A stretch of DNA of 64,000 bases from Litchfieldia alkalitelluris (GCF_002153425.1 NZ_KZ119600.1:1029714-1093713), one strand, 5' to 3'; shown: positions 1 through 9,071, counted from the stretch's first letter. Numbers and translations: made by a program. Notes: generated from the letters alone by a model not told the origin.

Positions 1-276
1 TTGTTCTCACACTTTTTCTTTCATTGGTATTTTAATGATATCTTTGGAGGTGTGATGATAGTCGCGATCACGAATATATGTATATTAATGGGAAAACAAT
101 ATAAGTTATATTTATATAATTTGAAGCGAATTTTATTATTCACTTTAATCGTTGGGGTATTTTGGGAATATATCACCCCTCTATATTATTCCAGCAGTGT
201 CTCTGATCCATGGGATGTTGTGGCCTATATGTTTGGTGGCGTTTTATATTGGATCGCATCGACAGTGAAAAAATAA
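1..276 (+). CDS. Hypothetical membrane protein, probably 5'-truncated by the window edge
   Basis: The frame is open from the first base to a stop at 274-276, giving 91 residues. A TTG sits at the very start, but no ribosome binding site can be seen, so the real start is probably upstream. The visible part is hydrophobic with about three membrane-spanning stretches and a short basic C-terminus. I do not recognise the family; VanZ-like or DUF-type small integral membrane proteins have similar layouts. No function is proposed. Confidence 0.5.
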   Translation: MFSHFFFHWYFNDIFGGVMIVAITNICILMGKQYKLYLYNLKRILLFTLIVGVFWEYITPLYYSSSVSDPWDVVAYMFGGVLYWIASTVKK

Positions 277-310
277 TACGATTGGATTTTGAGCAAAGAA
301 ATCTTTTTTA

Positions 311-343
311 GGGATAACAATATAAGTTATCCCTATTGTTATC
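311..343. other. Overlapping inverted repeats in the 277-477 gap
   Basis: GGGATAAC (311-318) pairs with GTTATCCC (326-333), and GATAACAATA (313-322) alternatively pairs with TATTGTTATC (334-343). The two stems are mutually exclusive. There is no U-tract, so a classical terminator is not supported. It could be a weak terminator for the upstream gene or a binding site. Confidence 0.3.
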
Positions 344-477
344 GTTACAATAAGCTGAATATTGAGAATTTTCTTATTTAATATATCTTTTTTGCAGGAA
401 TGTGACCTCGATATAGAGAAATAAATAAAAAGGGGTATGAAATAAGCGATCTTTTATTTTATGAGGGAGGGGTATAT

Positions 478-1101
478 ATGTATAACTTGAAGGAAAAGGA
501 ATTAATTTTTGTTTTCACAGGTCCAGACGGTTCAGGTAGGAAAACGGTTTCTAAGTTGGTTGGTAAAAGCACATTGCATATGAAGGGAGTCATTTCTTAT
601 ACCACTCGTAAACAGCGCCCATATGAAAAAGAAGGGGAAGACTATCATTATGTGAGCCGCGAAGAATTTCAGGAGGCTAAAGCAAGGGGAGAGTTTTTAG
701 AGGACGTTGAAATTCACGGGAACTTATATGGTATTAAGGAGCAGGACGTAAAGGATACTTTTGAGGAAAGTGGCTGTATATACCTTGTTTTAAATCCAGA
801 AGGTGCTGAAATATTAAAGAGATTATATGGCGATAAAGTGATTCGTTTCTTTGTTTATGCTGATCGTGATACTGTCATTGCAAGACAAGAGGAACGTGGT
901 GATGCTTCTGAAGTGATAGATATGCATTTAGCTCACTATGATGAGGATATGGCGTATAGAGATGAATGTGAGCATGTATTTGAAAACTACAAGCTTGACC
1001 ACATTGCTTTTGAGGTGACGAATACGATTGAGCATTATTTCAGATTAAAGCTTGCAGAAAAAGCAGAAGCTGCAGAAGCTGCTGAAAAGGAAAAACTTTA
1101 A
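478..1101 (+). CDS. Guanylate-kinase-like protein with altered P-loop
   Basis: 207 residues, the usual guanylate kinase length. After the nucleotide loop come the GMP-binding landmarks SYTTRKQRPYE (about 40-50), EDYHYVSREEF and the acidic EFLEDVEIHGNLYG stretch, so the fold is that of guanylate kinase. The loop reads GPDGSGRKT at residues 15-23: the invariant Walker A lysine is replaced by Arg21, followed by Lys22. The C-terminal 15 residues are an Ala/Glu/Lys tail. A GAGGGAGGGG ribosome site lies 5-8 bases before the ATG, and a strong terminator follows, so the gene stands alone. It is probably a second, divergent paralogue rather than the housekeeping gmk; ATP binding may be changed or lost. 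Confidence 0.75.
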   Translation: MYNLKEKELIFVFTGPDGSGRKTVSKLVGKSTLHMKGVISYTTRKQRPYEKEGEDYHYVSREEFQEAKARGEFLEDVEIHGNLYGIKEQDVKDTFEESGCIYLVLNPEGAEILKRLYGDKVIRFFVYADRDTVIARQEERGDASEVIDMHLAHYDEDMAYRDECEHVFENYKLDHIAFEVTNTIEHYFRLKLAEKAEAAEAAEKEKL

Positions 1102-1115
1102 AAATTTGCTAGGAT

Positions 1116-1148
1116 AGCCCCGTACAGTTAAACTGTGCGGGGCTTTTT
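1116..1148 (+). terminator. Intrinsic terminator after the guanylate-kinase-like gene
   Basis: A 14-bp stem (AGCCCCG...CGGGGCT with one G-U pair) and a tiny loop are followed by five T residues. Confidence 0.85.
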
Positions 1149-1229
1149 ACTGTTACAATAATAAACATTAGGGATAAATGAAACTTATTTTGTGTTGCGA
1201 ACATCTCCATTATAGGAAGGGGGGAGCCT

Positions 1230-1805
1230 GTGGGTGCAATAAATAAAGAAAATAGTATTAGCATTGTAGAGCGCCTTAGAAGTAATGAAGAGGACGCGTT
1301 GAGAGAATTGATGGACTTATACGGGAATGAACTGGTCCGCACGGCTTTCCTTTTAGTGAAGGACCGGTTTTTAGCAGAAGAGGTTGTTCAAGATACGTTT
1401 ATCAAAGCATTCCATAAAATTCATCAACTAGAGGAATCTGAAAAACTAAGAAACTGGTTATATATTATGACAGTAAACGGTTGTCGGGAAAAAATGCGTA
1501 GTTGGAATTGGAAAAATATATTTTTATCAAAAAGGGAAGATGAATTCCAAAAAATAGAAGGCCAAGAACAATTGCCAGAGGAGGTTCTCCTACAGGCGAT
1601 GAGGGATGAGGTTTTATATGAAAAAATTCAGGCATTACCTTATAACTACAGAGAAGTGATCGTATTGTATTATTTTCAGGAGCTATCTATAAAGGATATT
1701 GCCAATTGGTTAAGCACGAAAGAAAATACAGTCAAAACTCGGTTGGCCCGTGGGCGAAGGCTATTAAAACAGTTTTTCCAGGAAGGAGTGGAGGATCGTG
1801 AATAG
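1230..1805 (+). CDS. ECF-type RNA polymerase sigma factor
   Basis: 191 residues. Region 2 (about residues 15-75) contains the typical RTAFLLVKDRFLAEEVVQDTF block that binds core polymerase and the -10 element. Region 4 (about 125-185) carries a helix-turn-helix with ALPYNYREVIVLYYFQ and IANWLSTKENTVKTRLARGR. It starts with GTG behind AGGAAGGGGGG. It overlaps the next gene by 8 bases, so sigma and partner are translationally coupled. A TGAAAC at 1179-1184 looks like an ECF -35 element, but no well-spaced -10 partner is obvious, so autoregulation is only a guess. The family is that of SigW/SigV/SigM; the exact Bacillus orthologue cannot be assigned. Confidence 0.93.
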   Translation: MGAINKENSISIVERLRSNEEDALRELMDLYGNELVRTAFLLVKDRFLAEEVVQDTFIKAFHKIHQLEESEKLRNWLYIMTVNGCREKMRSWNWKNIFLSKREDEFQKIEGQEQLPEEVLLQAMRDEVLYEKIQALPYNYREVIVLYYFQELSIKDIANWLSTKENTVKTRLARGRRLLKQFFQEGVEDRE

Positions 1806-2118
1806 TAAAGATAGACAAAAAGAGTTGAAAGGGAAACTCGATAAGGAATTAGTGCCAGTTGTATTTAGTGAAAAAAGTAAAGTTGAAGTTCTTTCACTGA
1901 CACATCCGCAGACACTCCAGGAAAAGTTAAAGGGGTGGTGGAATAAAGACGTAACTATACCATTAATACCAATCGGTGCAGTACTTGTGCTTTTTATTAC
2001 CGTTGGATCTGTGATGGCCGTGATGGAAAACGATGTAGAAGTTCAACGTTATCTCATAGAAAAAGGTGGTAATTTATATTGGAGTGACATGCTTGAGAGT
2101 GGGGGGGACGATCAATGA
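1798..2118 (+). CDS. Single-pass membrane protein, probable anti-sigma factor
   Basis: 106 residues: a charged cytoplasmic N-terminus of about 50 residues, one membrane helix (about 54-76, IPLIPIGAVLVLFITVG) and a short outer tail. The GTG start lies inside the sigma gene and the stop overlaps the next ATG by 4 bases. Position and topology match anti-sigma factors that hold an ECF sigma at the membrane, but no zinc-binding anti-sigma motif (HxxxCxxC) is present, so the role rests on gene order and topology. The outer segment is only about 30 residues, so sensing may be done by the next protein. Confidence 0.6.
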   Translation: MNSKDRQKELKGKLDKELVPVVFSEKSKVEVLSLTHPQTLQEKLKGWWNKDVTIPLIPIGAVLVLFITVGSVMAVMENDVEVQRYLIEKGGNLYWSDMLESGGDDQ

Positions 2119-4355
2119 AAGTAACGATTAAAATGAAGCATCTCGTTCTGGGCATCGGTTTGTTTGCGATCCTGACCCTTGTGTTCTTCGTATATATAAC
2201 TCCAAAGTTAGATAGTTGGCAGATTGGAAGACAGTTGGCAGCAGGAGAAGTGGAAGAGGGAAAACAAAAAATTGTGGATAGAATCGAAGGCGATGCTCGC
2301 AACAAATTAGAGTTAATTGAAGAATATATGATTGCATCTCATTCAGAAGGCTTTGATGTCTATGTTTCTGCGGCGTTTATGAGTAGTTCAGGTGATGCAT
2401 CTAGACACTTCTTTACACGTGACGAAATGGAACCATATTTATTAATGTATCTGGAAGAAAGTAGACCCACCTTGGAAGGGCATTATATGCGAGCTGCCAG
2501 GACACTAATTAACCATTACCGAGGGAAAAGGGATTTAGAGCAAATAATTACTGTCATTGATTTGGCAACACAAAAGTTTGATCAACATGATTGGGATTAT
2601 CATGAGCTCAAGCTCGAGGAAATAGAAGCTGCAATTGATTTTAGGGAATTCGAAAAAGCTGAGCAACTGATTAGTAAGTATGAAGGGGAAATGGTTGACA
2701 TATTCTCAGATACTGACCTGCAATTGGCACATTTAAAGGGAGAGCAACTTTTTCGAAAAGGGGATAGGGAAGAAGCGATTGCTTATTTAGAAAAGGTAAT
2801 TGAGGAACACCAAGATTGGCATGATGACCTATTGGAGGAGATGGAGAGTCACCACGCTGGTGAGGGGGAATACGTCGAGCCAGGCTTAACAGGAAGCCCA
2901 TATTTTAATGACCTTGTTGATTTGTTAGATCAATTATTAACGTCGAGCCCTGATGACGATTACAGTCAGTCTACAGTGACAGGCAAGGTGAAAAAATCAA
3001 ATGGGGAACCATTATCTAATGTGCGAGTGGTTCTTCGAGATGCAAGAAAGACGGCAGTTAGTACTATGATAGATGAGCGTTATGATACGGTTACTGATAT
3101 GGATGGAAGCTTTACGTTTGAAGGAGTGAGTCCTGGCGATTATCACCTGATGCTAGGTCTCTTGTTTGAGCAAGTGGACGGTTGGGCTTGGCCAGTGGAA
3201 CCGATGGATACGATTATAGTAGAGAATGGTGAGAAAAAGGAAGTTCATGCAGAGCTTACGCCATTAATTGAAACGTATCACCCACGAGATTATGATGTAA
3301 TAAAAGACGAAGAAATCACATTTTCTTGGGAGGATTACCCAGGTGCTGAGAGCTACACACTTTTTTTAACAAGGGAGCTAAGTGAAGGCGGTAGCGCGTC
3401 TAATGTTGTTAAGGGAAATATAGAAGATAGTGAGGTTACCATTCAAGTAGATGATATATATTCACTTGGGGGTGCTTTATTTAGTGAAGAGGAATGGAAG
3501 AATAATCTTTACCCAGCTAATTTACTTGGTTTTGCAAACCCAGAAGGATCTTATTCATGGTATGTTCAGGCATATGATGGTGATGGAAAAATAATTGGGC
3601 AAAGTAACGGATATCGGCTTCGAGAAGAAACGATGGGCTCCTTACCATTTTTCTACTTGAAGGAGCGGGAATTAACGGAAGCTGATCGTTTATTAATAGA
3701 TGGAGAGATCGAGAAGGCGTATGACAAATATAAAGAGGCTGCTTTTGGTGGTGATGAGGATATTCACAGCTTGCGGATGCTGACACGTCTGAAGCATATT
3801 GAAGGTGAGTGGGGACAGGAAGCAGTTGACAACTTTTTTGCACTCGCTGAAGCCGATCCCAATCCTGAAAACTATCGAACGATTCTTAGATACTATTATG
3901 GACTTGGAAATTGGATAGAGGTAATGAATTGGTACGACAAAATACGAGAATTGGAGCCAATCAGAGTGGGCGATTCGAATTATGAAAAAGGAATGTATAG
4001 TGTCGCTTTAATAAAGAAAGGGCAATACGATGAGGCTTTGACCTTACTGTACGAAGTAATGGAAAATGATTCATATAACAATTTTGTTGGATATATGTTA
4101 GCTTTAGAGCTTTATAATGGAAAAGGCATTGATGAGGTGAAGGAGTTGGCGAAAACTTATCCTGAGCCGCATTATTATGATAATACTGATTGGCGTCCCT
4201 ATCTTGAAAGATTAGAAAACAGTGATGTAGATCTAGAAACGATTAAGGAAGCTTTGGGCTATTACTTTACTGGTGAGGAAGAGCGTCTTGGAAAAATCGT
4301 AGAAGGTAAATCTTCCTTGAGTGAATTTATTAGTAGGTTGGAAGAGATAAGGTAA
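2115..4355 (+). CDS. Membrane-anchored TPR protein with a carboxypeptidase-regulatory-like domain
   Basis: 746 residues. One N-terminal membrane helix (about 8-28) is followed by helical TPR-like repeats (about 30-250). Next comes a beta-sandwich with the CarboxypepD_reg/CnaB-like pattern: TVTGKVKKSNGEPLSNVRVVL, then TDMDGSFTFEGVSPGDYHL (about 292-350). A second beta module of fibronectin type (ITFSWEDYPGAESYTLFL) and a second TPR block (about 510-746) follow. The body should lie outside the membrane. Its ATG overlaps the putative anti-sigma gene by 4 bases, so the three genes form one operon. A role as the sensing or scaffolding partner of the ECF system is inferred; no enzyme motif is visible. 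Confidence 0.7.
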   Translation: MKVTIKMKHLVLGIGLFAILTLVFFVYITPKLDSWQIGRQLAAGEVEEGKQKIVDRIEGDARNKLELIEEYMIASHSEGFDVYVSAAFMSSSGDASRHFFTRDEMEPYLLMYLEESRPTLEGHYMRAARTLINHYRGKRDLEQIITVIDLATQKFDQHDWDYHELKLEEIEAAIDFREFEKAEQLISKYEGEMVDIFSDTDLQLAHLKGEQLFRKGDREEAIAYLEKVIEEHQDWHDDLLEEMESHHAGEGEYVEPGLTGSPYFNDLVDLLDQLLTSSPDDDYSQSTVTGKVKKSNGEPLSNVRVVLRDARKTAVSTMIDERYDTVTDMDGSFTFEGVSPGDYHLMLGLLFEQVDGWAWPVEPMDTIIVENGEKKEVHAELTPLIETYHPRDYDVIKDEEITFSWEDYPGAESYTLFLTRELSEGGSASNVVKGNIEDSEVTIQVDDIYSLGGALFSEEEWKNNLYPANLLGFANPEGSYSWYVQAYDGDGKIIGQSNGYRLREETMGSLPFFYLKERELTEADRLLIDGEIEKAYDKYKEAAFGGDEDIHSLRMLTRLKHIEGEWGQEAVDNFFALAEADPNPENYRTILRYYYGLGNWIEVMNWYDKIRELEPIRVGDSNYEKGMYSVALIKKGQYDEALTLLYEVMENDSYNNFVGYMLALELYNGKGIDEVKELAKTYPEPHYYDNTDWRPYLERLENSDVDLETIKEALGYYFTGEEERLGKIVEGKSSLSEFISRLEEIR

Positions 4356-4413
4356 TAGAGGGGGAGAGCTGAAGTCTACCTACGCTATGTTACTTCCTCT
4401 TTCATGACGGAAA

Positions 4414-4451
4414 GAAGACTGAAACCCTTACGAACCAGGATTTCAGTCTTC
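4414..4451. terminator. Hairpin between convergent genes
   Basis: GAAGACTGAAA (4414-4424) pairs perfectly with TTTCAGTCTTC (4441-4451) around a 16-base loop, between the TPR gene (+) and pepV (-). No long U-tract follows on either strand, so termination is likely but not certain. Confidence 0.5.
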
Positions 4452-4519
4452 ACTTCCCCAAATACTAGCCAAATCACTTAGCTCATTTAAGTCTCAATGA
4501 TACGTACATTAGGAAACCG

Positions 4520-5941
4520 TTAGGAAGCCAAGTAATAAAGGGCTCTGGCATAGATAGCCGTCGCTTTCAAGAGGTCGTCTATCTCCATGTACTCATCCTT
4601 TTGATGCGCAGTCATCACTTTACCAGGGAATACAGCTCCGTAAGCGACGCAGTTAGGAAGAAGGCTAGCATAGGTGTTACCTCCACTAGATAGTAACGTG
4701 GCTTCTTGCCCAGTTTCCTCCTCATATGCTTGTTGAAGGGCTTTAATCATCGGAGCGTCCCCATCTACGTGGTGGGGGTTCTTGTTTCGAACTTCACCAA
4801 TGACATATTCATATTCATTAAGGAACTTTCCAATACCATTCTCAATATTTTCAGCCTTGGCACTGACTGGATAACGCAAATTCAATTGGACAAAACCTTT
4901 GCCACCTTTTTCATAATGGAAGATAGCAGGATTTACAGTGAGTGGACCCGTAATATCATCTTCATGGTCTATTCCTATATTTTTCCCAAAATGATCTTCA
5001 TGAAAGCCTTGGTCGATTAAGGCTAAATATTTCTCTGCCCGCTTGTCCAACGATAAGCCCAGGAGAAAATTCGCTAGCTTACAACCTGCGTTGACCCCCT
5101 TGAACGGCTCCATACTATGGGAGGAGATTCCGTTTAATGTCAATGTGTGAGAGTCATTACTTGATGTGATATCGCCAGTTAAGCCGTTCTCTTTAACATA
5201 GCCTTCGAATTTTTCCCCAACATCACCTAAATCTCCAAGAATAATTGCTTTAGCAGTTTCAGGAACCATATTTGGTCTTGTCCCACCATGGAACGAAAGT
5301 AATGTAAATTCTGCAGGAGCTTGTCCAGCTTCAATATGATCTGTTGTCAATTCACATTTCACATGCATTTGTCCTTTTTCAGCATGAATGATTGGGAACA
5401 TGGCATCTGGTGCAAATCCACCGACTGGCCCACGTTCTATTTCGCGGTATGTCTTCAAGCAACTCATGCCACTTTCTTCATCTGTTCCAAATATGATACG
5501 GACATTCCTCTTTAGTGGTAGGTTCAATTCCTTCAACAATTTTACTGCATAAAAGGCCGCCATCGTTGGTCCTTTATCATCAATTGCGCCTCTTGCGTAT
5601 AATTTTCCGTCCCGAATTTCTGGTTCGAAGGGTGGGGAAGTCCATTTGCCAGTGGCAGGTACTACATCGATGTGAGTGAGTACTGCAATGTGTTCGTCTT
5701 CGTTAGAAGGTGTCGCACCTTCTAGCTCTGCGTATCCATAATAACCTTTATAATTCTTGGTGGAAAAACCTTGTTGTGTAGAAAGGTCAAGCATATGCGC
5801 AAGTGCCTTTGCAACATTTACCCCCATTGGATTTTCCTCGGACTTCGTATCAGGGTCCTTCGTACTCTCTATTTTTAATAGATCGGTGAGATCAGACAGT
5901 AAGTCATCCTTTCGTTTTAGAACTTCTTGATAAAAGTTCAT
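4520..5941 (-). CDS. pepV: Dipeptidase PepV, M20 metallopeptidase family
   Basis: 473 residues from the ATG at 5941; a TTG at 5950 is in frame, but it directly abuts the GAGGAG ribosome site, which sits 9 bases before the ATG. Visible M20 metal and catalytic motifs are THIDVVP (first zinc His and the following Asp), RGAIDDKGP (bridging Asp), GTDEESGM (general-base and zinc Glu pair) and APDAMFP. The GGNTYAS loop and a C-terminal TAHQKDEY His motif complete the site. PepV enzymes are cytoplasmic di-zinc peptidases hydrolysing dipeptides with an L-amino acid at the N-terminus, often beta-alanyl or D-Ala-containing ones. It is transcribed alone, convergent with the ECF operon. Confidence 0.92.
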   Translation of the reverse strand: MNFYQEVLKRKDDLLSDLTDLLKIESTKDPDTKSEENPMGVNVAKALAHMLDLSTQQGFSTKNYKGYYGYAELEGATPSNEDEHIAVLTHIDVVPATGKWTSPPFEPEIRDGKLYARGAIDDKGPTMAAFYAVKLLKELNLPLKRNVRIIFGTDEESGMSCLKTYREIERGPVGGFAPDAMFPIIHAEKGQMHVKCELTTDHIEAGQAPAEFTLLSFHGGTRPNMVPETAKAIILGDLGDVGEKFEGYVKENGLTGDITSSNDSHTLTLNGISSHSMEPFKGVNAGCKLANFLLGLSLDKRAEKYLALIDQGFHEDHFGKNIGIDHEDDITGPLTVNPAIFHYEKGGKGFVQLNLRYPVSAKAENIENGIGKFLNEYEYVIGEVRNKNPHHVDGDAPMIKALQQAYEEETGQEATLLSSGGNTYASLLPNCVAYGAVFPGKVMTAHQKDEYMEIDDLLKATAIYARALYYLAS

Positions 5942-6154
5942 CGGTGCCAACTCCTCACATTAATTATTTTTTCATTATTCATAGTCATTCCCATATTATA
6001 ACAAAGTGATGATGAATTTAAATCATGATAACAACCTGAAATGTTTAATTGACCCAGGAATATGTGAAAACTTTATTAAAGTTATTGAAAAAAAAAGGTG
6101 ATGCCAACAAAATAGAAGAAAATATATTCAGAGGCATTTTGTCACGGGAAAACA

Positions 6155-6170
6155 TGTGAAAATATTCACA
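6155..6170. promoter_or_regulatory. Fnr/CRP-like palindrome upstream of the TRAP operon
   Basis: TGTGAAAATATTCACA is a perfect 16-bp palindrome and an exact fit to TGTGA-N6-TCACA, the Bacillus Fnr consensus. It lies in the 309-bp gap before the TRAP genes. A plausible -10 (TATTAT, 6202-6207) puts the box centre near -51, not the classical -41.5. The rest of the gap is AT-rich with nothing else recognised. The assignment rests on motif only. Confidence 0.55.
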
Positions 6171-6250
6171 ATTCTAACACCTTTTCTGATTAATTCAATC
6201 ATATTATGTATTGATGAACACAAACCCTTAAAAGAAAAGAGGTTGTGACA

Positions 6251-7276
6251 ATGAATAAAAAAGTGAAGTTTCTAATGTTTGCAGGTTTACTTGTTTTGTT
6301 AATGGCTTGTAGTAGCCAAGGCTCGGCATTAGGTGGTGGAACATCAGCAGATGAACAAATTACGATACGCTTTTCATTTGTGAACGCACCTATGAGTATT
6401 AAAGCGTTAGCTGCTAATAAATTCGCAGAATTGGCCTACGAGAAAACGGAAGGACGTGTCAAGGTCGAAGTGTATCCAGGTGCCCAACTTTATGACGATG
6501 ATGAATCCATCGATGCTATCGTTGGTGGAAATCTTGAAATGATCGCCCCATCTGTCACAAAAATGGTAAGGTTTGATCCACGTTGGCAATATGTTGACAT
6601 GCCTTTTCTATTTGAAGATGAAGAGCATGTACTAAAATTTTTTGAAAGTGATATCGCGAGAGATCTTTTTCAATCAGAAATTCTAGAAAACAATCATTTA
6701 ATGGGAATGGTCTTCTGGCAAAATGGTTTTAAGCAATTTACAAGCACGAACAAGCCATTGAGAGCACCTGATGATTTCAAAGGGATGAATTTCAGGGTGC
6801 AAGCAGGAAGTGTGCTAGAAGCGACTTATCAGGCGATAGGTGCAGGTACAGCAACACTCTCCTTAGGTGAAACCTATGCCGCTCTCCAGCAAGGTACTGT
6901 GGATGGGACAGAAAATACATTTAATAATATTGATACGCAAAATTATGAAGAAGTGCAAGATTACCTCACCGTTAGTAACCATGGAAGAATTGATTGGGCC
7001 GTATTCGTCAATAAGCCTTTCTGGGAGTCTATGCCGTCGGAAGTGCGTGAACAAGTAGAGGAGGCCCTATTTGAAGCTACCGATTATATGAACGCAATTG
7101 CGCAAGAAGAGAACGATAAAAGTTTTCAAAAAATCAAGGAAGGGGGAAATATTGAAATATTCCAATTAACAGAAAGTCAACGACAAGAATTCCACCAAGC
7201 GTTCGATGCTGTTTATGATGAATTTGAATCGATAATAACACGTGAATTGATAGAAGGTATACGTGGCTTAAAATAG
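6251..7276 (+). CDS. TRAP transporter solute-binding lipoprotein, DctP family
   Basis: 341 residues from the ATG at 6251, 8 bases after GAGG; a GTG at 6245 is too close to the ribosome site. The N-terminus is a lipoprotein signal with lipobox LLMAC, so the protein is anchored on the outer face. The body follows DctP: a KALAANKFAELAYEKTEGRVKVEVYPGAQLYDD-like entry segment, the substrate-arginine region MNFRVQAG and SLGETYAALQQGTVDGTENTF. DctP proteins capture carboxylates (C4-dicarboxylates, sugar acids) for the DctQM permease encoded next. The exact ligand cannot be read. The Fnr-like box upstream suggests oxygen-linked control. Confidence 0.9.
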   Translation: MNKKVKFLMFAGLLVLLMACSSQGSALGGGTSADEQITIRFSFVNAPMSIKALAANKFAELAYEKTEGRVKVEVYPGAQLYDDDESIDAIVGGNLEMIAPSVTKMVRFDPRWQYVDMPFLFEDEEHVLKFFESDIARDLFQSEILENNHLMGMVFWQNGFKQFTSTNKPLRAPDDFKGMNFRVQAGSVLEATYQAIGAGTATLSLGETYAALQQGTVDGTENTFNNIDTQNYEEVQDYLTVSNHGRIDWAVFVNKPFWESMPSEVREQVEEALFEATDYMNAIAQEENDKSFQKIKEGGNIEIFQLTESQRQEFHQAFDAVYDEFESIITRELIEGIRGLK

Positions 7277-7314
7277 ACTCTTAGACTTCAGTGGTTAGTA
7301 GGGGGGCGGTGGGC

Positions 7315-7800
7315 ATGAAATGGAGCTGGATGAAGAAATGCTGGGCCTTCATTGAAGAAGTGTTGGCAGGTACTTTTATTACAGCAGGAAGCTTCGTCAT
7401 TTTGTACGGTGTTGTTATGCGATATTTCTTTAATGACCCGAAGGCGTGGGTTGTTGAGGTGTCAACGTATATGATTGTGTGGGGAGTGTTGCTAGGAGCT
7501 CCTATTGCATTAAGGAACAACCAACATATCCGAATTGATATTTTGTATGATCGGTTATCTAAATCATCAAAGTATGTAATGGATATTTTTGCAAATGCAG
7601 TAGGAGTAATTTTCTGCCTATTTTTCACATACTATGGCCTTTTAATTGTATTAGAAAGATACCCATCAGGCATGGTTTCCATGGATGTAGGTATACCCAT
7701 GTGGATCGTTTACCTTGTCCTTCCATTTTCAGGACTCTTGTTTCTCCTTCGATATATTGAGAAGCTTGCACTTGCCGTGAATGGAAAGGGGGAGAACTAA
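7315..7800 (+). CDS. TRAP transporter small membrane subunit, DctQ family
   Basis: 161 residues with four membrane helices, the standard DctQ topology. The family pattern VMRYFFNDPKAWVVEVSTYMIVWGVLLGAPIALRNNQHIRID is recognisable in pieces (RYFF, the W-EE-like segment, HIRID). The ATG at 7315 follows a G-rich ribosome site at 7301-7309; an in-frame GTG at 7291 is less likely. The stop overlaps the next ATG by one base (TAATG), so it is coupled to DctM. DctQ is the scaffold subunit needed by the large permease for Na+-driven uptake. Confidence 0.88.
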   Translation: MKWSWMKKCWAFIEEVLAGTFITAGSFVILYGVVMRYFFNDPKAWVVEVSTYMIVWGVLLGAPIALRNNQHIRIDILYDRLSKSSKYVMDIFANAVGVIFCLFFTYYGLLIVLERYPSGMVSMDVGIPMWIVYLVLPFSGLLFLLRYIEKLALAVNGKGEN

Positions 7801-9071
7801 TGGAGCTTGTTTTGTTATTTTTCCTTTTCTTCTTCCTTGTATTTATGCGAGTACCAGTGGCCATTAGCCTTGCTATAGCGACCAGTCTGTTTTTGTTCCA
7901 CGACGGATTTAATATGACGATGGTTCCTGTACGAATTTTTTCCTCTTTAACGAGTTTTCCTTTAATGGCCATTCCTGGTTTTATATTAACAGGTGTTATT
8001 ATGGCTAGGGGTGGTATGTCTAAACAACTTATTGATGCTCTAAAAACATGGGTAGGACATCTTCCAGGTGGCCTTGCTGTTGTTACCATTTTAGCCTGCA
8101 TGCTATTCAGTGCCATTTCAGGGTCAAGTCCTGCTACAGCTGCTGCCATTGGCTCCATTATGATACCGGCTATGGTTTACGCAGGGTATGAAAAGAAGTA
8201 CGCCATGGGACTCATTGCGACGGCAGGTACTTTGGGAATTCTCCTACCTCCGAGCATACCTTTAATTATATACGGAATAACGGTTGAAGAATCCATTGGT
8301 GAGCTATTTATGGCTGGAATTATTCCTGGGATTCTGCTTGGAGGGGTTTTAATAGTTTCAGCCATTTTTTATGCGAAAAAAAATGGTTTTGGAACCTCTA
8401 AAAAGGCTTCGTGGCAAGAAAGAAAGACTGCAACTTACAGAGCAATCTGGGCAGGGTTTTTACCTGTTATTATATTGGGAAGTATATACTCAGGTATGGT
8501 TACTCCTACTGAGTCTTCTGTCATTGCAGTAGCCTATGCTGCCCTAGTATCCACGCTAATTAATAGGGGAGCAAGCTTGCATGACATTCGCTACATTCTG
8601 ATGGAAACAGTCAATATTACATCCATGATTTTTCTTATTATTGGGGCAGCAAAGCTCTTTGGTTTATATCTTGTCCAAGGTCAAATTCCACATATGATTG
8701 GAGCTTGGATTGCCCAAAGCGATATGAACAAATGGCTGTTTATTATTATTATCAATATTCTATTTTTCATCATGGGGACCTTTCTTGAATCCTTGTCAAT
8801 CATTTTAATAACACTACCAATCATATTCCCTATCCTGCTCCATTTTGGGATAGATCCTATTCATTTTGCTATCATTATGATCATTAACATGGAGTTGGCC
8901 ATGATCACGCCACCTGTTGGTTTGAATTTGTTTGTGGTGAGTGGGATCGCAAAGGATAAGTTAGAAAACGTAATAAGGGGAGTATTACCATTTTTTATAC
9001 TATTTTTTATTGTGCTAGTAATCATTATTCTTTTTCCACAATTATCACTATGGTTGCCGAGCAAAATGTAA
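7800..9071 (+). CDS. TRAP transporter large permease, DctM family
   Basis: 423 residues and about 12 hydrophobic segments, as expected for DctM. Signature stretches include the LTGVIMARGGMSKQLIDAL segment, SAISGSSPATAAAIG, GTLGILLPPSIPLIIYG and, near the end, MITPPVGLNLFV. It forms the ion-coupled channel for the ligand captured by the DctP lipoprotein. It is the last gene of the dctPQM operon and is followed by a terminator. Confidence 0.92.
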   Translation: MELVLLFFLFFFLVFMRVPVAISLAIATSLFLFHDGFNMTMVPVRIFSSLTSFPLMAIPGFILTGVIMARGGMSKQLIDALKTWVGHLPGGLAVVTILACMLFSAISGSSPATAAAIGSIMIPAMVYAGYEKKYAMGLIATAGTLGILLPPSIPLIIYGITVEESIGELFMAGIIPGILLGGVLIVSAIFYAKKNGFGTSKKASWQERKTATYRAIWAGFLPVIILGSIYSGMVTPTESSVIAVAYAALVSTLINRGASLHDIRYILMETVNITSMIFLIIGAAKLFGLYLVQGQIPHMIGAWIAQSDMNKWLFIIIINILFFIMGTFLESLSIILITLPIIFPILLHFGIDPIHFAIIMIINMELAMITPPVGLNLFVVSGIAKDKLENVIRGVLPFFILFFIVLVIIILFPQLSLWLPSKM

